A stretch of DNA of 64,000 nt from Mesostigma viride. Its lineage: Eukaryota > Streptophyta > Mesostigmatophyceae > Mesostigmatales > Mesostigmataceae. Shown piece after piece: positions 43,860-52,690 of this stretch (its first letter is position 1; each line of letters starts with the position of its first letter). The notes beneath the pieces were generated by a model. The model saw only the letters and a program-made list of their open reading frames with translations. It was not told the DNA's origin and did not search any database. Where the stretch lies: positions 157,501 to 221,500 of the forward strand of contig RPFO01001885.1 of assembly GCA_009746045.1 (NCBI GenBank). The letters run 5' to 3'. Position numbers and translations under genes: made by a program.

Positions 43860-44549
43860 CTAGGGCCAGGAAGGCCGGGGGCCTAGGGAGCGAGGGGAAG
43901 GCGGCCTCCAACCCGACCGCGTCCAGCAACAAAGGGCAGTACGCCCAAGAAAAGGTGGCGCGGCCCACCACGCCGACAATGTGCGAGGGCGGCCACGAGG
44001 TGAACGCGTGGGCCCGGGGGCCGCCGTCCCACGCGGCAAGGACGGGGGTGGCGGCTGGGTGGCCAACCGCGGCCGGGGGAAGGGAGGCCAGAGCGTCGGG
44101 GAGCGAGGGGCCGGGGGCGGGCGCCGGGGTCGCCAGGCCCGCCGGGGGTCGGCCGGGCCCAGCCCAGGCGACAGCGCCGCGCCCCCGTCGGCGGGGCCAG
44201 GGGACGGGTGGGGCCCCGGGGCCGAGGGCGCCAGGGCCCGAGCAACGGCGGCCCCATCGGGCAGGCCACGGCCCGCCCCGAGGGCCTCGGCAGGGGGGCA
44301 CACGGGGCAGGGGGCCGGAGCACCCAGCGGGTAGGGCAGCCCGGAGGCCCGCGGGGGGGGACAGCGCGGGCACGTCCAGGAGCCCGGCGGGACCCGGTAG
44401 AGCCGGGGAGTAAGACACTGCAAGTGCCACCCGGAATTGCAAGCATCACAAACTAACATGTGGTGCCCGCGGTGCCCGCTCCGGCAGACCTCGCAGACCA
44501 AGGAGGGGGAGACCGGGGCGCCCGAGCCCCCCGCAGCCGGGTCGCCCAC
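43860..44549 (-). CDS. LINE N-terminal PHD finger region
   Basis: The frame starts at ATG 44549. A PHD finger lies at about 19-63: CEVCRSGHRGHHMLVCDAC, then GWHLQC and WTCPRC (Cys4-His-Cys3). PHD fingers commonly read histone H3 tails. A Pro/Ala/Gly-rich stretch follows. Near 43900-44000 the more protein-like frame is a different one (HIVGVVGRATFSWAYCPLLLD), which then joins the 43819 frame, so two single-base shifts separate this part from the RING part. Confidence 0.7.
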   Translation of the reverse strand: MGDPAAGGSGAPVSPSLVCEVCRSGHRGHHMLVCDACNSGWHLQCLTPRLYRVPPGSWTCPRCPPPRASGLPYPLGAPAPCPVCPPAEALGAGRGLPDGAAVARALAPSAPGPHPSPGPADGGAALSPGLGPADPRRAWRPRRPPPAPRSPTLWPPFPRPRLATQPPPPSLPRGTAAPGPTRSPRGRPRTLSAWWAAPPFLGRTALCCWTRSGWRPPSPRSLGPRPSWP

Positions 44550-44561
44550 CTCCGCAAGAAG

Positions 44562-44752
44562 GGAAGCTACTTAATATATATATGTGGCTGTGCATGCACG
44601 CAAATACTACAGTAGTATACAATTAATGCATGTAGTATGTTTGCATGGTGCGATGCTATGTGAATATACTGAGCTGCATGTGACTACAGGTGTGTGACTC
44701 GTGGTGTGCATTAATTAATTAATTAACTGAATTAATTAATTAAGTAGCTTCC
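44562..44752. repeat. 190-bp segment with 14-bp inverted ends
   Basis: GGAAGCTACTTAAT (44562-44575) is inverted at 44739-44752. The interior is AT-rich and holds (TTAA)n runs. It could be a small MITE or a LINE target remnant. Confidence 0.5.
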
Positions 44753-44867
44753 ATCATCATTCCGTCATCATTCCGTCATCGCGACTAGGAGAAGTGCACC
44801 ACCCTTATGCTGGCATCTGCCACCCCTATAGTGACCCTATAGTGACCGCGGCCTAGGATGGGGTCTC

Positions 44868-44899
44868 ACCCTAAGCCCTAAACCCTAAAACCCTAAACC
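44868..44899. repeat. Short telomere-like (CCCTAAA)n run
   Basis: Four to five imperfect CCCTAAA units lie directly before a tandem satellite. CCCTAAA/TTTAGGG is the telomere unit of plants and many algae. Confidence 0.7.
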
Positions 44900-44994
44900 A
44901 CCTGCAAAAACAGAAGTGCCCCCCTGCCACCACTGCTCACCAGGTTGTGACATTTAGGCTGGCATCTGTCACCACCCCGGCAGTTGTGATGGTG

Positions 44995-45720
44995 TGTTGG
45001 GGGTGTGACAAGGATGGCGAAAAATTGCACGTACTTACTCTTAAGAAAAGAACGCCCAATTTTTCGCCACCCTGCCACCCCTTGGCGCGGGTCATAGGAG
45101 GTGTTTGTCAAGGTGTGACAAGGATGGCGAAAAATTGCACGTACTTACTCTTAAAAAAAGAACGCCCAATTTTTCGCCACCCTGCCACCCCTTGGCGCGG
45201 GTCATAGGAGGTGTTTGTCAAGGTGTGACAAGGATGGCGAAAAATTGCACGTACTTACTCTTAAGAAAAGAACGCCCAATTTTTCGCCACCCTGCCACCC
45301 CTTGGCGCGGGTCATAGGAGGTGTTTGTCAAGGTGTGACAAGGATGGCGAAAAATTGCACGTACTTACTCTTAAGAAAAGAACGCCCAATTTTTCGCCAC
45401 CCTGCCACCCCTTGGCGCGGGTCATAGGAGGTGTTTGTCAAGGTGTGAGAGTGATGGCGAAAAATTGCACGTACTTACTCTTATATAAAGAACGCCCAAT
45501 TTTTCGCCACCCTGCCACCCCTTGGCGCGGGGTATAGGAGGTGTTTGTCAAGGTGTGAGAGTGATGGCGAAAAATTGCACGTACTTACTCTTATATAAAG
45601 AACGCCCAATTTTTCGCCACCTTCCCCCACTGGCCGGCGCTGAGGTGGCGTGGGTTGTTGGATGTGGCGAAAAATTGCACGTAAGTAGTCTTAAGAAAAG
45701 ACCGCCCAATTTTTCGCCAT
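44995..45720 (+). repeat. 110-bp tandem satellite with internal hairpin arms
   Basis: Six to seven units, of which four are nearly identical. Each contains GGCGAAAAATTG and, about 45 bp later, its reverse complement CAATTTTTCGCC. The last units diverge outside the hairpin arms, while the arms stay intact. Recurrent 70-codon frames here are an effect of the period. Confidence 0.9.
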
Positions 45721-46046
45721 GGCCTCGCAGGGTGAGGGAGCCGGCGAGGGCCGCGCGGCGGGGTGTGCAGAGTGTCATTTTATTACTCTGTGTAACCTCT
45801 GGAAACTCAGACGACCTATGCAAGAATCCATACGACCTGCGTCGATGCATGAGAGGTTTACTCTACTTTTTTAAACCCGCAGTTAGAACTGCAATTCGAG
45901 ACGAAATGAAAAATGTTTTCAGCATATATTGACGCGTTTTATACTGCATAAACGAATTCATTAAAAAATATAACACGTTTACATTCGTTATCAGCTCGAC
46001 AAGAGCGAAATGGCAAGCTCGTTGCCGTCGTCAACAAGACGACAAT
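45721..46046. other. Left flank of the viral block
   Basis: AT-rich near 45900-45990. A plus-strand frame ends at 45932 (AVRTAIRDEMKNVFSIY), but it enters from the satellite, so I do not call it. I could not find a viral terminal inverted repeat here. Confidence 0.35.
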
Positions 46047-46618
46047 CTACTCCTTGTCCTTGGAGTGTCCAGTCAGGCTCTTCACGTACGAGGCGGAGTT
46101 CTTCTTGTCGCCATGGCCGTGGGAGCTTGACGCTCCCTCGCGGCTCCTCTTCCTGCCATTGGAAGTGGCGGTCTTTGCGTCCTCGAAACCCTTCTTTGCC
46201 TCCTCCCATGCCTTGTAGAGCGCAATGGGGAAATGCCTGGCTGGCGCTTGGACTTGGAGAAGCCATTGAGGAAATCGTCAACCATCTTAACGCACCCGTC
46301 GGCTTGGTCGAGGCGAATCCACTCGCAGCGGTCCTCGACCTTCCTCGGCTTTGCCGCATTCTTCTCGTAGACCCACTCGACGCAAATTTTTGGCGTCTTG
46401 CGGTCGACATCGTCATATCCGGCGTCGTGAATCTTGAAGACCTCGCAGGTAGGTCCGGTGCCTCCAACAGCACCTTCGTTTCCGGAAAGAAGGGAGACCT
46501 TGTGCGTCAGGTGTGCGAGCTGGTCAGATATCTTTGTCTGGCCGTCCTCGAGACCATCGAGGATTTTTCCAAGCATTGCCAACGCCTTCTCGCAAGGCCC
46601 TGCGTTTCGGGAAGCCAT
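46047..46618 (-). CDS. Viral hypothetical protein with one frameshift
   Basis: I start it at the ATG ending at 46618 (MASRNAGPCEKALAML). A helical segment (KILDGLEDGQTKISDQLAHLTHKVSLL) is followed by a charged region (KICVEWVYEKNAAKPRKVEDRCEWIRL). Near 46235 the protein-like frame changes by one base in a TTTCCCC run. It then continues as ALYKAWEEAKKGFEDAK, a basic Ser-rich tail and a stop at 46047-46049. The function is unknown. It lies last in the minus-strand viral gene series, and the basic tail may suggest DNA or RNA contact. Confidence 0.55.
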
Positions 46619-46768
46619 GGCTACCGGCAGAGAGCTTGGCAACGTGAGATGCGTGACTTGCACGTGATTTTGCCTATTTGTGCACAATGTGCCAAGGTCC
46701 GTTACGTCTGCTGGCACGGCCTGGACAGGACGCGAAGGTGGCTGGACTTGTACAAGTGTCGAACTTGG

Positions 46769-46972
46769 CTAAATTTCGGAGCGATGCAAGTCTAAGGTGG
46801 CCTCTACCACGTGGCGAGTTCTGGGACGTGAATTTAGGTAAAAAGACTCGTAAGCATGCGAGTAATCAACTGGGTCACTTGTCAATCGCCTGAACGAGGT
46901 TTCTAAGGTATCCACGCAGGTAAATTTTCCAAAGCACCCACCCATGTATAATTCGTAGAAATTACTTGCCAT
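46769..46972 (-). CDS. Small viral protein, overlaps upstream gene
   Basis: A 67-codon frame starts at ATG 46970-46972 (MASNFYELYMGG). Its start overlaps the end of the previous gene by 11 bases (ATG...TAA). The same overlap length joins the penton-like gene to the small amphipathic gene at 51083-51093, which supports a real coupled gene. No family recognised. Confidence 0.5.
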   Translation of the reverse strand: MASNFYELYMGGCFGKFTCVDTLETSFRRLTSDPVDYSHAYESFYLNSRPRTRHVVEATLDLHRSEI

Positions 46973-47471
46973 GACAATTGCACTTATTGAACCCGCGAAT
47001 CTTTTCAAAACGTAGGATGCACAAAAAACCGTCCGTCTGCAACGGGGGGAATTGAGTCTCGTTTACGTCAAGTCTGTCAATGTACGACGCTCCTACCGTA
47101 ATATGTCCTCCGTTTCTAAACAGGTGTGGGTTCTTTAGGTTAAAAAACGCGTGTTCGTTGATCATGGCGTAAGAAAAGATGTCCCCGTCTGATCCACCCA
47201 TGACAGTCTCTGTGCATAAAACAATGCAATCCTGTTGGTTATGCTCACCACCGGAGAAACTCGTGGAAACAAGCCCGACAATAGCATGGTCCTCATCAAA
47301 AGGTACTGCGTCAACGTAGGCATAATGCACACCACCACGCCATGTACTGTCAATGATGGGCGCCCTCGGGTCTGGTTTGATTCTAAATTGACGTAACCCG
47401 GTGGTGGAGTCAATCACGTTTTCAGAGGCATTGGAATCTAGCACTATTTGATAATAGGTGGGGTATTCCAT
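46962..47471 (-). CDS. Viral hypothetical protein
   Basis: 169 codons from ATG 47471 (MEYPTYYQIVLDSNASENVID). The upstream in-frame extension is the shadow of the fibre gene. The sequence looks beta-rich and structural (YAYVDAVPFDEDHAIVGLVSTSFSGG; TVGASYIDRLDVNETQFPP). TCTA lies 15-20 bases upstream in AT-rich DNA (47486-47489). By position next to fibre and capsid genes it may be a virion surface or attachment protein; this is inference. Confidence 0.6.
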   Translation of the reverse strand: MEYPTYYQIVLDSNASENVIDSTTGLRQFRIKPDPRAPIIDSTWRGGVHYAYVDAVPFDEDHAIVGLVSTSFSGGEHNQQDCIVLCTETVMGGSDGDIFSYAMINEHAFFNLKNPHLFRNGGHITVGASYIDRLDVNETQFPPLQTDGFLCILRFEKIRGFNKCNCHGK

Positions 47472-47499
47472 TGCTTTATTAAAATTAGAGATAATATTT

Positions 47500-49190
47500 C
47501 TACGCTGGGATGGCGGCGGGAGTGCCCCACTTGGCAACAAGATACCCGCGGATCCGTTCAAGTTCCGCTGACGTCTTGGCTGTGTTGTAGATAAGGATCT
47601 CGCCGATCCACCCGTCAAAGGCACGACTCGCGTTGGATGAGTCTCCTCCAATAGCGAGATTTCCTGAACCAGTTGTAGGGTCCGATCCGATTCTGTTATA
47701 ACCAGCTCTTCCGTCGAAGCGGGTGAAAAGTGCGTTTGTACTGCTGTTGCATGAAATCGCCATGACGTGTGCCTTGTTGTCAAAGAACTGAGCCCTGGTG
47801 CTCACGGTTTCGTATACAGTACCGGGAGCGAATAGGAGAACGGTCTGTACCTCTGACTGATAAGACATGAGATAACCATTGCCATCCGTCGATCCAAGCA
47901 TATAACCTCTAATACCCGTATAACCCCCTATTTCTGGATACGTTGCAGTCGTTAGCTGTTTGGCGACTAGGAGGATGCTCGCACTGACCCCAATCGCGCT
48001 CCAGAAATTGCTCACGGACGCTAACAAGCCAGACCGCGAGTTGATAAAGCGGAGGGACCGTTTCGAGTTAAGCTCCGCCGCATCCAGCGTAGGACACTTG
48101 GTGGAAGTGGCCTGTGTCACGTGGTACCCATTCGGTCCCTTGTCTTTCACGCGCATCACGTTCCCTCCTGCCGTGTTTTGCTGGGTTGTGCCCGACGCGT
48201 CGCTGAACACCGTGGCGCTGTCTGACGGGTCGTACCACGCAAACAACGCTGGGTCTGTTGCCGGGTTGTAATAGTACGTGAATGACAGCGTGTTGGATGA
48301 TGCATTTCCAAGCCCTGACGTTGCGCCCGTCACGGCGCCCGCGCCCACGCTTACCGTCGTCGTGAAGTCCGACATGGTAGTGGTCACATCGAATGTGTAC
48401 GTGGCACCGCTTCCCAGCAAGTTGGACACGGTTCCGTTGGTCACGGCGATGTCGCCCAACGTGAACCCAGTGACCGATGTGCTAAAAGTGGCCGTGATCG
48501 GATAAACAGCACCCGTCGGAGTTCCGGACGCAAGAGTCACCGACGGATTTGCCGAGTACGTGAACGACAGTGTGTTAGATGCCGCGTTGGCGTTCCCTGT
48601 CGATGCGTCCACAACAGCGCCCGCGCCAACGCTAACGTTTGTGTAGAATTGGCGATGGTTGGCGTCACTTGGAAGGCGTACGACGCCCCACTTCCGGTCA
48701 GGTTGGCGGCGGTCCCGTTGGTCACGGTGATATCGCCCAACGCGAACCCCGTCACCGACCTGCTGAACGTGGCTGTCACGTCCACGGGTGATGAGGATGG
48801 CGTCAAGCCCGCGGTCGTCGCGAGGGTTACCGTTGGAGGTGGCGAATACGTGAAGACTAACGGAGTTGCTGCGGTGTTGCCGGTTCCTAGCACGCTGCTT
48901 GCTGCGTTCCCTCCAACAGTGACTGTTGTCAGTGAATAAGCTACAGCTGGAGTCACAGAGAATGTGTAAGAGGCGCCGCTACCCGTTAAACCAGATGCAG
49001 TACCATTTATGACAACGATATCACCCAAGGTGAACCCGGTGACTGTTTCGCTGAATGCTGCTGTCATTGTAATCGGTACCGCGCTAGGATACAGTCCGTG
49101 TGTAGTTGTTAACGTGATTGACGGCGCTGTCCTTGCCGGTTTGCGCTTCTTGCGAATCAAAGCAGGACAAATACCATAATCAAACGACAT
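47500..49190 (-). CDS. Fibre-like protein: Ig-like repeats and LamG-like domain (one frameshift)
   Basis: ATG 49190 (MSFDYGICPALIRKKRK). Three Ig-like repeats follow, each with the signature TFS..VTGFTLGDI.V.NGT and ending L.FTY, as in bacterial Ig-like repeat adhesins. The frame slips near 48645 inside the second repeat (217 then 370 codons). The C-terminal 210 residues start FAWYDPSDSATVF and end IGEILIYNTAKTSAELERIRGYLVAKWG, typical of LamG/concanavalin-like domains in phage and giant-virus tail proteins. It probably binds host-surface glycans. TCTA lies at 49225-49228. Confidence 0.75.
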
Positions 49191-49216
49191 GGAGCTAATA
49201 TAATATCATCGTCACA

Positions 49217-49387
49217 TTATTTTTTAGAGTTTGGTAGCGGATACTTGAAGGTGGGGAGAAGGGGCAATGCTCGTCTAGCTGGCATTGTCATGGACAGACC
49301 AGAATCTGCCATTTCAGGAATGTCAAAAATCAACTTCAACCTGTTAAACGGATTAGCTGTGATGCTAGGGTCTCGAAAGTAGTCCAT
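49217..49387 (-). CDS. Small viral protein of 56 codons
   Basis: It starts at ATG 49385-49387 (MDYFRDPSITANPFNRLKLIF) and stops at 49217-49219. It fills the only gap between the capsid gene and the fibre gene. It has an AT-rich TCTA site upstream (49417-49420), and its own end carries the TCTA of the fibre gene. Composition is protein-like (PARRALPLLPTFKYPLP). No family known. Confidence 0.55.
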   Translation of the reverse strand: MDYFRDPSITANPFNRLKLIFDIPEMADSGLSMTMPARRALPLLPTFKYPLPNSKK

Positions 49388-49396
49388 CGTTTGTCA

Positions 49397-50706
49397 TTAC
49401 ACACGTATATATTTTTTAGAGGTACACGGCTGCCTGCCTGCCTGCAGCGATGTCCATCTTTGATTCGCATTCCGTGAAGAGTAGGAAATACAGTCCGTTG
49501 CTCCCTTCTCGACTCGCAGCGTGACCACCGATGCCGTGCCACGAAGGTCAAGGCCGCTCATGTACTCTGGACCGGCACATGGCATATTAAGGTGACACGC
49601 CATCGTGAAGTTGTTGTTTAGCCACGTGGTAGGAGTCATGCCCTCACGGACACAGGACAAAACATTCCCTTGGTCACCGAACGCGGACAACAGATTGATC
49701 CACGCCTCCGTTGCGTTCGTACGGTATCCAGGCGCCAGGTTGGATCCGTTGATGTCGTATTGGTAGGAAGTCATACCATCCGCGATGTGATTGAACATCG
49801 TATTGCCAGATGCGTTGGTCACGTCCGCGCCGGCAGCAACCTGAATCGCCAGGAGTTTGCTGGCGGACGCGGAAGACAGCGACGCCTTGATGGCATAGGG
49901 AGTGCGAGTCCCGAGCGACTGTTTGGTAGACTGCCACGTCCGCCACTTGAAGGAGAGAGTTCCACCCTCGGCAAGCCTGGACGAGAAAATCTGGCCCACG
50001 ATATCTTCTTGGAACCTGTACGTGTCGATGCTAAAGTGGATGTTGCTCAGTTCGAAACCAACCCCCGTTCCTGCGTCAACGGCCACGATGCCACCACCAG
50101 CAGCTGCTTGCGCCACGCTAGGAAGCATCACCCCTCCGTCCATGAGTGTGATTCGGATCTCGATGGGGGGAAGAGACTCAGATCCACGATCCGAGGCTCG
50201 CCGCTCAGGAATCCCAAAAAGTGGTCAATGACGCCGTCCACTGCGGTGTTTGCCTTCACGTTGTTTGTGAGAGTGCCAGCCACGTCAGCGGTGACGATGT
50301 TGTTATTCTTCGACCAACCAGCGGGAGCCTGCGCGAGATTGTACTCGACACCGCCGTGCACCGAGAGCAGCGTATGGAACAGCTGGGAGTAGTCGTTGAT
50401 GCTGTCGACGGTCTGACCTCCTGCCAGTACCTCGAGGCGCCTGATGATGGAGGACGTGTACGCGGGGAACTTTGCGAACCCCGCCGTGGTCGTGGGGGTC
50501 CCCGTGAAAAACATTGCGAAGGAGTGCAAGTCCACGAACCCGGACGTGGGGAGGCGGACCGCGACCACAGACCCTTGTTTGATGCCGTCGCTTGCTGAGA
50601 GGGTGCTGAGATGGACTCGTTGAGTCGTGTGCTGACCCAGCGCCTTCACGAGGTATTGCATGGACTTGGGGATAGCGCGCGAGTACCAGGAATTGTCCGA
50701 AGCCAT
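49397..50706 (-). CDS. Major capsid protein candidate (one frameshift)
   Basis: I start it at ATG 50706 (MASDNSWYSRAIPKSM). The first frame runs to about 50170, and the second continues to 49397, together about 435 codons. The shift lies in a C run of six (minus strand; 50165-50170). After it the sequence reads IEIRITLMDGG. Start and body resemble double-jelly-roll capsid proteins of polinton-like viruses: TQRVHLSTLSAS, VDLHSFAMFF, FPAYTSSIIRRLEVLAGGQ, and late SNIHFSIDTYRF. The neighbours (penton-like, amphipathic, fibre genes) fit. The last about 20 codons may be out of frame. A structure prediction would settle the fold. Confidence 0.7.
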
Positions 50707-50736
50707 AGATTGTGTATACATTCGAATGAGATATTT

Positions 50737-51093
50737 TTACTGAAGAAGCTGGCCGAGTATGGGATTTTTTACCTTCGCTCCATCAACCCGTCTTTCGAGG
50801 TTGGACAAGGCGCTCAGACCAGTGTTTGCGACCGAGTACGCTTTCCCGAGCAGCGTACTCTTCGCGATCATGTTGGATGGGATGTGTCCGAGCGCGGAAT
50901 CGACAATGCCCGCCGCCTGTTTGGCAGCCCGCGCCCCGTCGCCAATTTTTGAGATGACTTCGCCAGCGACGTGCCCGGCTTTCTTGACAGCTGACACGAT
51001 GGCCGCCCCGTCGCCGACCCTCTTGATAGCGTTGCCGGCAAACTCTCCCACGCGTCTAGCCACGTTTCCGATTGCTCCAAAATTAACTTTCAT
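50737..51093 (-). CDS. Small amphipathic virion protein
   Basis: 118 codons from ATG 51093, which overlaps the stop of the penton-like gene by 11 bases. It is rich in Ala, Gly, Val and Lys, with repeated amphipathic helices (GEFAGNAIKRVGDGAAIVSAVKKAGHV; GKAYSVANTGLSALSNLERRV). Small proteins of this type next to capsid genes in polinton-like viruses and adenoviruses act inside the virion and may disturb membranes during entry, as adenovirus protein VI does. That role is inferred from composition and place. TCTA lies at 51109-51112. Confidence 0.6.
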   Translation of the reverse strand: MKVNFGAIGNVARRVGEFAGNAIKRVGDGAAIVSAVKKAGHVAGEVISKIGDGARAAKQAAGIVDSALGHIPSNMIAKSTLLGKAYSVANTGLSALSNLERRVDGAKVKNPILGQLLQ

Positions 51094-51946
51094 CGTCCTC
51101 GATAGTACTAGATGGCTGAGAAATAAATCTGGTTTGTGGCTGGACGGTCCTGTCAAGGGCCATATACTTCAAAACGCTCCCGATCTTCCTCGCCTCTATT
51201 CCCATCGCCTTCTGAGGGCTTATGCGGAAGGAGAGCTGAAGAGCCCAATCCGAGTAGACAGTTATAGGAGCGTCGTCCTCGTCGAGCAGTCGGATCGTGA
51301 TGTTGCTGGGAGAGTCCTTGAGATGCTGCCACAAAGGGGTCGCTGCCTGCCAAACAATGGGTTCTAAGAACTGCGACATGTTGGGACAGACGGCCAAAAG
51401 GCCTCCATATCCCGTGCCTGTCGACGATGATATCACGTTTCCTCGAACGATGTCGCTGTATACATACACCATTCTCAGTCTCCCATTCGTTGCTGGCCGG
51501 TTGCTAGCGAGGACACCTGTGAAAGGATATGATCCTTCCATGAGCCCCAACACCCGGCCCGTGGGCTCATCCACCGCGACAGAGAACTCGGTGGCATTTG
51601 TCACGGTAAAAAGACTAGTCGCCCTGTTGTACGTGACCGAGAACCCAGGATCTACCGCCTTCAAAGCTTCCTCTATGTTTTTTCGGTTTTCGATAGTCGT
51701 GTACGAGCCGAGCGGCAAGGTCACCTTCGTAGGGGACTCGCTGCCAGACAAACGGACAGTGAAGTATCGGTTTCCTTCGCTGATGTGAGTCTGTTCAAAC
51801 GGGATGGTCATGAGGGTAAGCCCGACGTCGTGATAATCGTCAAGGAGCCCCGCCGGGATGTCCCATACCGGATCCACTAGCGTCCCGCGAGTTCGGTTCT
51901 CCGTGCGAAGAGTGAGTGTCAGCGTTTCCTGGATGAACTCCTTCAT
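51083..51946 (-). CDS. Minor capsid (penton) protein candidate
   Basis: 287 codons from ATG 51946 (MKEFIQETLTLTL). An upstream TTG start would overlap the neighbour further. Beta-strand-rich: YHDVGLTLMTIPFEQ, RYFTVRLSGSES, KVTLPLGSYTTIE. The C-terminus has SNITIRLLDEDDAPI..YSDWALQLSFRI, which resembles the conserved end of penton/minor capsid proteins of polintons and polinton-like viruses (single jelly roll). The order penton, small protein, major capsid on one strand fits these viruses. Confidence 0.7.
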   Translation of the reverse strand: MKEFIQETLTLTLRTENRTRGTLVDPVWDIPAGLLDDYHDVGLTLMTIPFEQTHISEGNRYFTVRLSGSESPTKVTLPLGSYTTIENRKNIEEALKAVDPGFSVTYNRATSLFTVTNATEFSVAVDEPTGRVLGLMEGSYPFTGVLASNRPATNGRLRMVYVYSDIVRGNVISSSTGTGYGGLLAVCPNMSQFLEPIVWQAATPLWQHLKDSPSNITIRLLDEDDAPITVYSDWALQLSFRISPQKAMGIEARKIGSVLKYMALDRTVQPQTRFISQPSSTIEDDES

Positions 51947-52184
51947 CGGCCACTTCTTCTGACAATAGCTCAGAAGTAATTTCGTTTGTCCCAAAAACCT
52001 TGACGACGCCTTCCTCAATTTTCGCCGATGCCCTTTTCATGGCGCGCCTTGTCTTCCCTGTGAGTGGCTTCTTCTTACAGTAGAGCATGGCTGCCTCAAT
52101 GAACTCTCGTGGGACATTTGGATGGAGGGTCATCCATTGAGAGATCTCGAGCATCTCGGCGTCAGTGAACAGCGGGCTGCTCAT
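51840..52184 (-). CDS. Small viral hypothetical protein
   Basis: 114 codons from ATG 52184, two bases after the stop of the zinc-finger gene. It begins MSSPLFTDAEMLEISQWM, then a basic stretch (KKKPLTGKTRRAMKRASAKIEEG). The last about 35 codons overlap the penton-like gene and may be out of frame. Function unknown. Confidence 0.5.
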   Translation of the reverse strand: MSSPLFTDAEMLEISQWMTLHPNVPREFIEAAMLYCKKKPLTGKTRRAMKRASAKIEEGVVKVFGTNEITSELLSEEVADEGVHPGNADTHSSHGEPNSRDASGSGMGHPGGAP

Positions 52185-52186
52185 GT

Positions 52187-52690
52187 TTACTCTTCTGTGA
52201 GATTTTTTTCAGCGCCTTCTTTTGGAATTCCCACGACCGTGTTGTGGACCCTCCTGAGATGCAGCAGGAGGTTTTTTTCGTTTGCGAACGTGCTCTTACA
52301 CCCGGGTTGTGGGCATTTCCACCTCGCGCCTCCCACCTGGACTCGTTTCCCGACAGGTACACCCGCAGGCTCCGGGGGTGCCGCCACTGCTTCATCGACG
52401 ACAACCGGTTCGGGAGCCGGCGCGACAGGGGCCGGTTGGGCATACGCGGACAATGGGGGGTACGCGACCGGTCTAGAGTTCGCCATCACTGACGCCATGA
52501 GAAGGGCATCCTTGAACCCTCGCGCCTCTGCGACCTTCCCTTTGTTCACCGCTCTTCGGACCGGCGCGCTGTGGATGACAATGGTGTTGGTCGATGAAGC
52601 GGTCACCTGCGACTGGGGTGCGACCTTACGCTTCGGTTTTCCCCTTTTACTTGAAGGACGGCGCCGTGCTGATTTCTGACGCCTTGCCAT
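52187..52690 (-). CDS. Viral C2H2 zinc-finger protein
   Basis: 167 codons from ATG 52690. A very basic N-terminus (RRQKSARRRPSSKRGKPKRK) is followed by a Pro/Ala-rich linker. Near residues 127-152 there is one C2H2 finger: CPQPGCKSTFANEKNLLLHLRRVH (shown in part; Cys-x4-Cys-x12-His-x4-His). The layout suggests a nucleic-acid-binding protein, perhaps packaged with the genome. TCTA within AAAAATCTATG lies at 52706-52709, so this gene likely heads a unit with the next two genes. Confidence 0.7.
   Translation of the reverse strand: MARRQKSARRRPSSKRGKPKRKVAPQSQVTASSTNTIVIHSAPVRRAVNKGKVAEARGFKDALLMASVMANSRPVAYPPLSAYAQPAPVAPAPEPVVVDEAVAAPPEPAGVPVGKRVQVGGARWKCPQPGCKSTFANEKNLLLHLRRVHNTVVGIPKEGAEKNLTEE

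Larger units (their letters stand above)
39480..44560 (-). mobile_element. RLE-type non-LTR retrotransposon with PHD and RING domains
   Basis: A 5.1-kb GC-rich unit in minus orientation encodes, in order, PHD finger, RING-H2 finger, C2H2-like fingers, reverse transcriptase, Cys/His knuckle and restriction-like endonuclease. The coding frame changes about three times, each near a G/C run (around 43820-43900 and at 41637-41644). The original was thus probably one ORF of about 1,650 codons. Reverse transcriptase with a C-terminal PD-(D/E)xK endonuclease is the layout of R2-like LINEs. Confidence 0.75.

Noticed and set aside
45105..45537. Four near-identical 70-codon ORFs in a row
   Set aside because: Each is one unit of the 110-bp satellite read in successive frames; no start context or motif.
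47472..47783. N-terminal extension of the 169-codon viral gene
   Set aside because: It overlaps the fibre gene's conserved C-terminus in another frame and lies upstream of the TCTA site.
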